Source: Acorus gramineus (Eukaryota; Streptophyta; Magnoliopsida; Acorales; Acoraceae). From it: a stretch of 64,000 nucleotides of DNA. Position numbers and translations under genes: made by a program. Positions 61,429-64,000 of this stretch are shown here, piece after piece (the first letter of the stretch is position 1; every line of letters starts with the position of its first letter). The notes below the pieces were generated by a model. That model was not told the origin of the DNA and did not search any database. It saw only the letters and a list, made by a program, of their open reading frames with translations. The stretch is taken from contig JAUJYN010000014.1 of the NCBI GenBank assembly GCA_030737835.1, positions 1,602,152 through 1,666,151 on the forward strand, written 5' to 3'.

Positions 61429-61601
61429 AGAAGAAATAAATGGAATAATGTGTATTACGTAATGGAGGCCGAAAGGTCCCTTATATAGTTACAAGATGTA
61501 CAAACCCTAAAACAGAAAAAGACCAAAATACCCATGGCGCCCCCCAACCCCCGGGCCTCCGGGAATAGGCCCAACAACAGGCCTATCCAATAACTCCAAT
61601 A
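61429..61601 (-). repeat. Copia element C, promoter-side LTR
   Basis: 173 bp, in element orientation TATTGGAGTTATTGG ... TTTATTTCTTCT, with a TATA-like CTATATAAGGG (about 61478-61488). The polyprotein start lies about 100 nt downstream. Confidence 0.9.
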
Positions 61602-63545
61602 GTTTCTTCAACTCAGATTTCTTTTGATTATGGATATTTTTAGATCTTCCATCATTCTACTTAGATGTGATACAGTTGATGCTTTATAAACCCTATTTTT
61701 AAATCGAGTAGAAGTGAACTGCTTTTGAAATATTTTGTTTTCATTTAATGCAAAAGAAAGAATTATCACGATACTCGTGGGGTGGATATCCAATCCTTGG
61801 TGGTCTTTTTTATACATTGGTTTTAATTTTAGCTTTTAAAATAGATTTCTTATATTAATCATTGATAATTTGTTTTTAAACTTTTTTGTCAAAAATTGAT
61901 AATCTTTTACTTTTATTCGTTTGCTTCAATAGCCTCCATGTGGATTCGACCCCTTGCTACCACTTTCTACCTAGGTAAGGGTTTTATATTTTTGTTGGCA
62001 AAGATGAGATTTTAACGACAATCAAAGCCACCAACACTGGCCATATGGTATTGATTACGATAAAGCATTGCTCTAATAGCCAATATGAAAACTATTCGTA
62101 CATTGTATTTAATTGCTTAAGTGCGTCAGTGGCCTATATACCATATGGACAAGAATAATGCATTTCTTTATGGAGATTGGTATGCATGCTGGTCTTCTAG
62201 GACTTCCCCATCCATTGGGGCCATATTAGTTACCTTTGTAGTGATCTTTATAACCTTAAGAAAGTTCTATGTGCTTGATTTGTCATATTTAAATAGACAG
62301 TCCGTGGAGTATAATTTTTTACTAACTTCTTTTATCCGATATGTTTATACAGCCGGGGAGAGTAGTACTATTCTATTTGTCTGTGTGCACAACTATATTA
62401 ATAATGGGGATAATCCTTCCCACATTTAGATAGTCAAGCAACATCTTCAACATCAGTCCAAGATGATAGTTCTTGGACCACTTCACTATTTTCTGAGGCT
62501 CAAGGTCACTCTGTACATTCCCCATTCCTATTGATCTGCATGTACAGCACCACCATATGACGGTGTGCTACTACTTGATGTTACACGTGACTGACAACTT
62601 GTTGGGAGTTTGGTTTTTCTCACTAAAAACTGATCAGATGTTGCACATGTTATCAGTTAACGTGTAACGGTGCTACATCGTTCATTGCATCACAGTGCTT
62701 CTAATTATTTGAAAGTTATGTGACACTACTTACTATGCACTATTAACCCCTTCATTATCATCTTCCAAGGTTCAGAGGTAATGTTACTGGTCGCCAATCT
62801 ACAACTGGATTTTGCATGTTTTTGGTGATTCCATTTTCTCTTAAAAGGCCACAGGTGTCATTTACCACTCCTCTGCCAAATAAAACTATTGCCCGATGGT
62901 TTCCACTGCTAAGGTCGTCAGAGAGACAATGGTGTTCTTTGTTCTCCTACTCTCAGACATTTTGACAACTATATAGTCATCCAGATTGCTAACAATTCTG
63001 GGTTAGTTTGGCTATGAGTTAAGATTTTGAAGAGAAATTGTCCTAATTTTAGGGGATAAAAAATCCATCAATTTTGTCCATATTCACATTTGTTAAAATT
63101 GGAATAAAAAGTGGGGATAAATGTTATTCCAGCCTTTAAGTGGAACAAAAAATTCTCATTTTCATTTCAAAATTAGGAAAATTATCCCCACTCTATCATG
63201 ATTATTTTTATACCAAACGGGATAAATTACCCTCCCTCTCACTTATCCCCTCAATTACCCTTTATCCCACCACTTATCCCCCTTGCCACTAGCCCTTAGA
63301 GTTTAATGAGGGGATGAAACACATCAAGATATGTTTCCTCTTTGTTTGACATCATTTTTTTGGCATGTTATCACCACCTTGTCTTGCATCCTCCTTTCAG
63401 ATTGTTGATTTCCATCACAATGTCCCACACATAACAACATCATTCATTCTTATTGAGCAAAGTCTTGGTGTATTATTCACCTTGAGTTTAAGGAAGAGGG
63501 GTTATCAAATGTCTATTATCTGTAGAGGCATGTTATTGTTCAGAT

Positions 63546-64000
63546 CTTTCCATTTTCCTTCTTCTAGATCCTTCATAGGTTGTGTATAAATCCCTTTTTG
63601 ACATCTTATGTAATGAGGTTCTTTATCACATTCATGGAGTTCAACACTAACAGCATTACATATGTGAACATAGAATTTATGCACAAATCAAATAATATCT
63701 CTTGATGATTACATACTAATAAACAAACATGTTTGGGCACACTCATAGATCAGTAGTTGACAATGATGTTCACGATCAAAAGGTCTCCGGTTCCAAACAA
63801 AAATACACATTGGTGAAAGCATACTCTAATGCTTCCCAAACTAAGACAATAAAAACCAATACCAATTCATTTTCAAGGTGAAAAAAATACCAATTCAACT
63901 AAATATCATTTTCCATCCACTTTTGAGTTTTGACAAATAGAAAATATTGAGAAAAAGAAAAAGAGTAAAATTAGTCATAACATGAAACTGTTCTCTGAAA
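63546..64000. other. AT-rich DNA at the right window edge
   Basis: Nothing recognised except the 95-bp similarity to 53963-54060 mentioned there. No SCAR exon is visible on the minus strand. Confidence 0.4.

Larger units (their letters stand above)
56705..61601 (-). mobile_element. Young Ty1/copia element C, nearly complete
   Basis: Minus strand, 4897 bp, flanked by a perfect 5-bp duplication GTTTC (56700-56704 and 61602-61606). LTRs 61429-61601 (173 bp, promoter side) and 56705-56957 (253 bp). Primer-binding site TGGTATCAGAGCCAC (61414-61428, initiator tRNA-Met type) and polypurine tract CTTGAGGGGGAG (56958-56969). Full domain order gag, protease, integrase, RT, RNase H, broken by about three frameshifts. 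The LTR ends are TATTGG...TTTCTTCT rather than TG...CA. It most likely depends on other copies for movement, if it moves at all. Confidence 0.93.
55903..62007. mobile_element. Insertion in copia relic B flanked by a 9-bp repeat, type unknown
   Basis: GATTTTAAC at 55894-55902 recurs at 62008-62016, exactly where the relic's RT reading breaks off and resumes. Without the young copia element inside, the insert is about 1.2 kb: AT-rich, non-coding, with GTGGATTCGACCCCTTGCTAC near the right end, a phrase common in plant gypsy leaders. No terminal inverted repeat is obvious. The 9-bp repeat could be a target duplication or chance. Confidence 0.45.
54780..63545 (+). pseudogene. Old Ty1/copia relic B, interrupted by a 6.1-kb insertion
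   Basis: Plus-strand fragments in polyprotein order: GAG-pre-integrase-like (54785-54970, with HFDTWNHLRYIF and SIGALGSTSNT for the usual W-H-x-R-LGH and S-x-GALGS); integrase-like FADDYTLTISSHKYSFSLRI (about 55100-55190) and IFCASQGTIFQ; RT N-terminus (AKELHALQF, DTMPLPAGKVIVTCK, about 55740-55830); insertion; then RT (VRQWPIYHMDKNNAFLYGDW at 62121), VCVHNYINNGDN in place of YVDDIIITGDN (about 62380), and RNase H (GRQSTTGFCMFL, about 62790; a tail near 63400-63500). Frames are riddled with stops, so this is much older than the copia elements at 25145 and 56705. Confidence 0.8.

Overview
This is nuclear DNA of a flowering plant, dominated by nested transposable elements. The pointers are a plant SCAR/WAVE gene, a plant mobile domain (PMD) gene, plant-type Ty1/copia and Tat-lineage Ty3/gypsy retrotransposons, and a block that looks mitochondrial and carries a cox1 fragment. 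I cannot name the species. Only one gene looks functional: the 3' part of a SCAR gene on the minus strand (49148-53021). Its upstream exons are not recognisable in the window.

Layout. (1) 1-22776: a large Tat-lineage Ty3/gypsy element on the minus strand. Its promoter-side LTR is 21461-22776, and the other LTR is cut by the window start (1-541). It keeps gag, two retropepsin-like domains in tandem and the tail of integrase; RT, RNase H and the integrase core are gone. Between pol and the left LTR, on the opposite strand, lies a decayed multi-exon gene with a PMD and a coiled-coil tail (about 1200-14957). Three LTR-like insertions split it, each with a perfect 5-bp target duplication: 2064-5372, 6934-9527 and 10306-13805. 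(2) 25145-32942: a degenerate Ty1/copia element, also split by an LTR-like insertion (27334-30912). (3) 33444-34082: a Mutator-like MITE with a hAT-like MITE inside it. (4) 34616 to about 47830: the mitochondrial-like block, interrupted by another LTR-like insertion (41711-44827). (5) 49148-53021: the SCAR exons. (6) About 54780-63545: an old plus-strand copia relic, interrupted by a 6.1-kb insertion (55903-62007) that itself contains a younger minus-strand copia element (56705-61601).

Most unusual is the family of four 3.1-3.6-kb TG...CA units at 2064, 10306, 27334 and 41711, called family A here. All lie in the same orientation and share a layout: a leader ending in a splice-donor-like GTAAGC/GTGAGC, a very CpG-rich variable stretch of about 0.7-1.3 kb, an acceptor CTTGCAG, a mini-exon of about 40 nt, a second donor GTGAGTGG, blocks of TCACCC...GGGTGAGGGTGAGGG, and a second acceptor. 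They look like solo LTRs of a retrotransposon with a very long, spliced leader. The second notable feature is the antisense PMD gene. Its putative promoter and the Tat LTR promoter both carry clusters of the GCC-box core (AGCCGCC) just upstream of a TATA box.

Splice sites, element ends and target duplications were read by eye. Family and lineage names rest on motif recognition, not on database searches.
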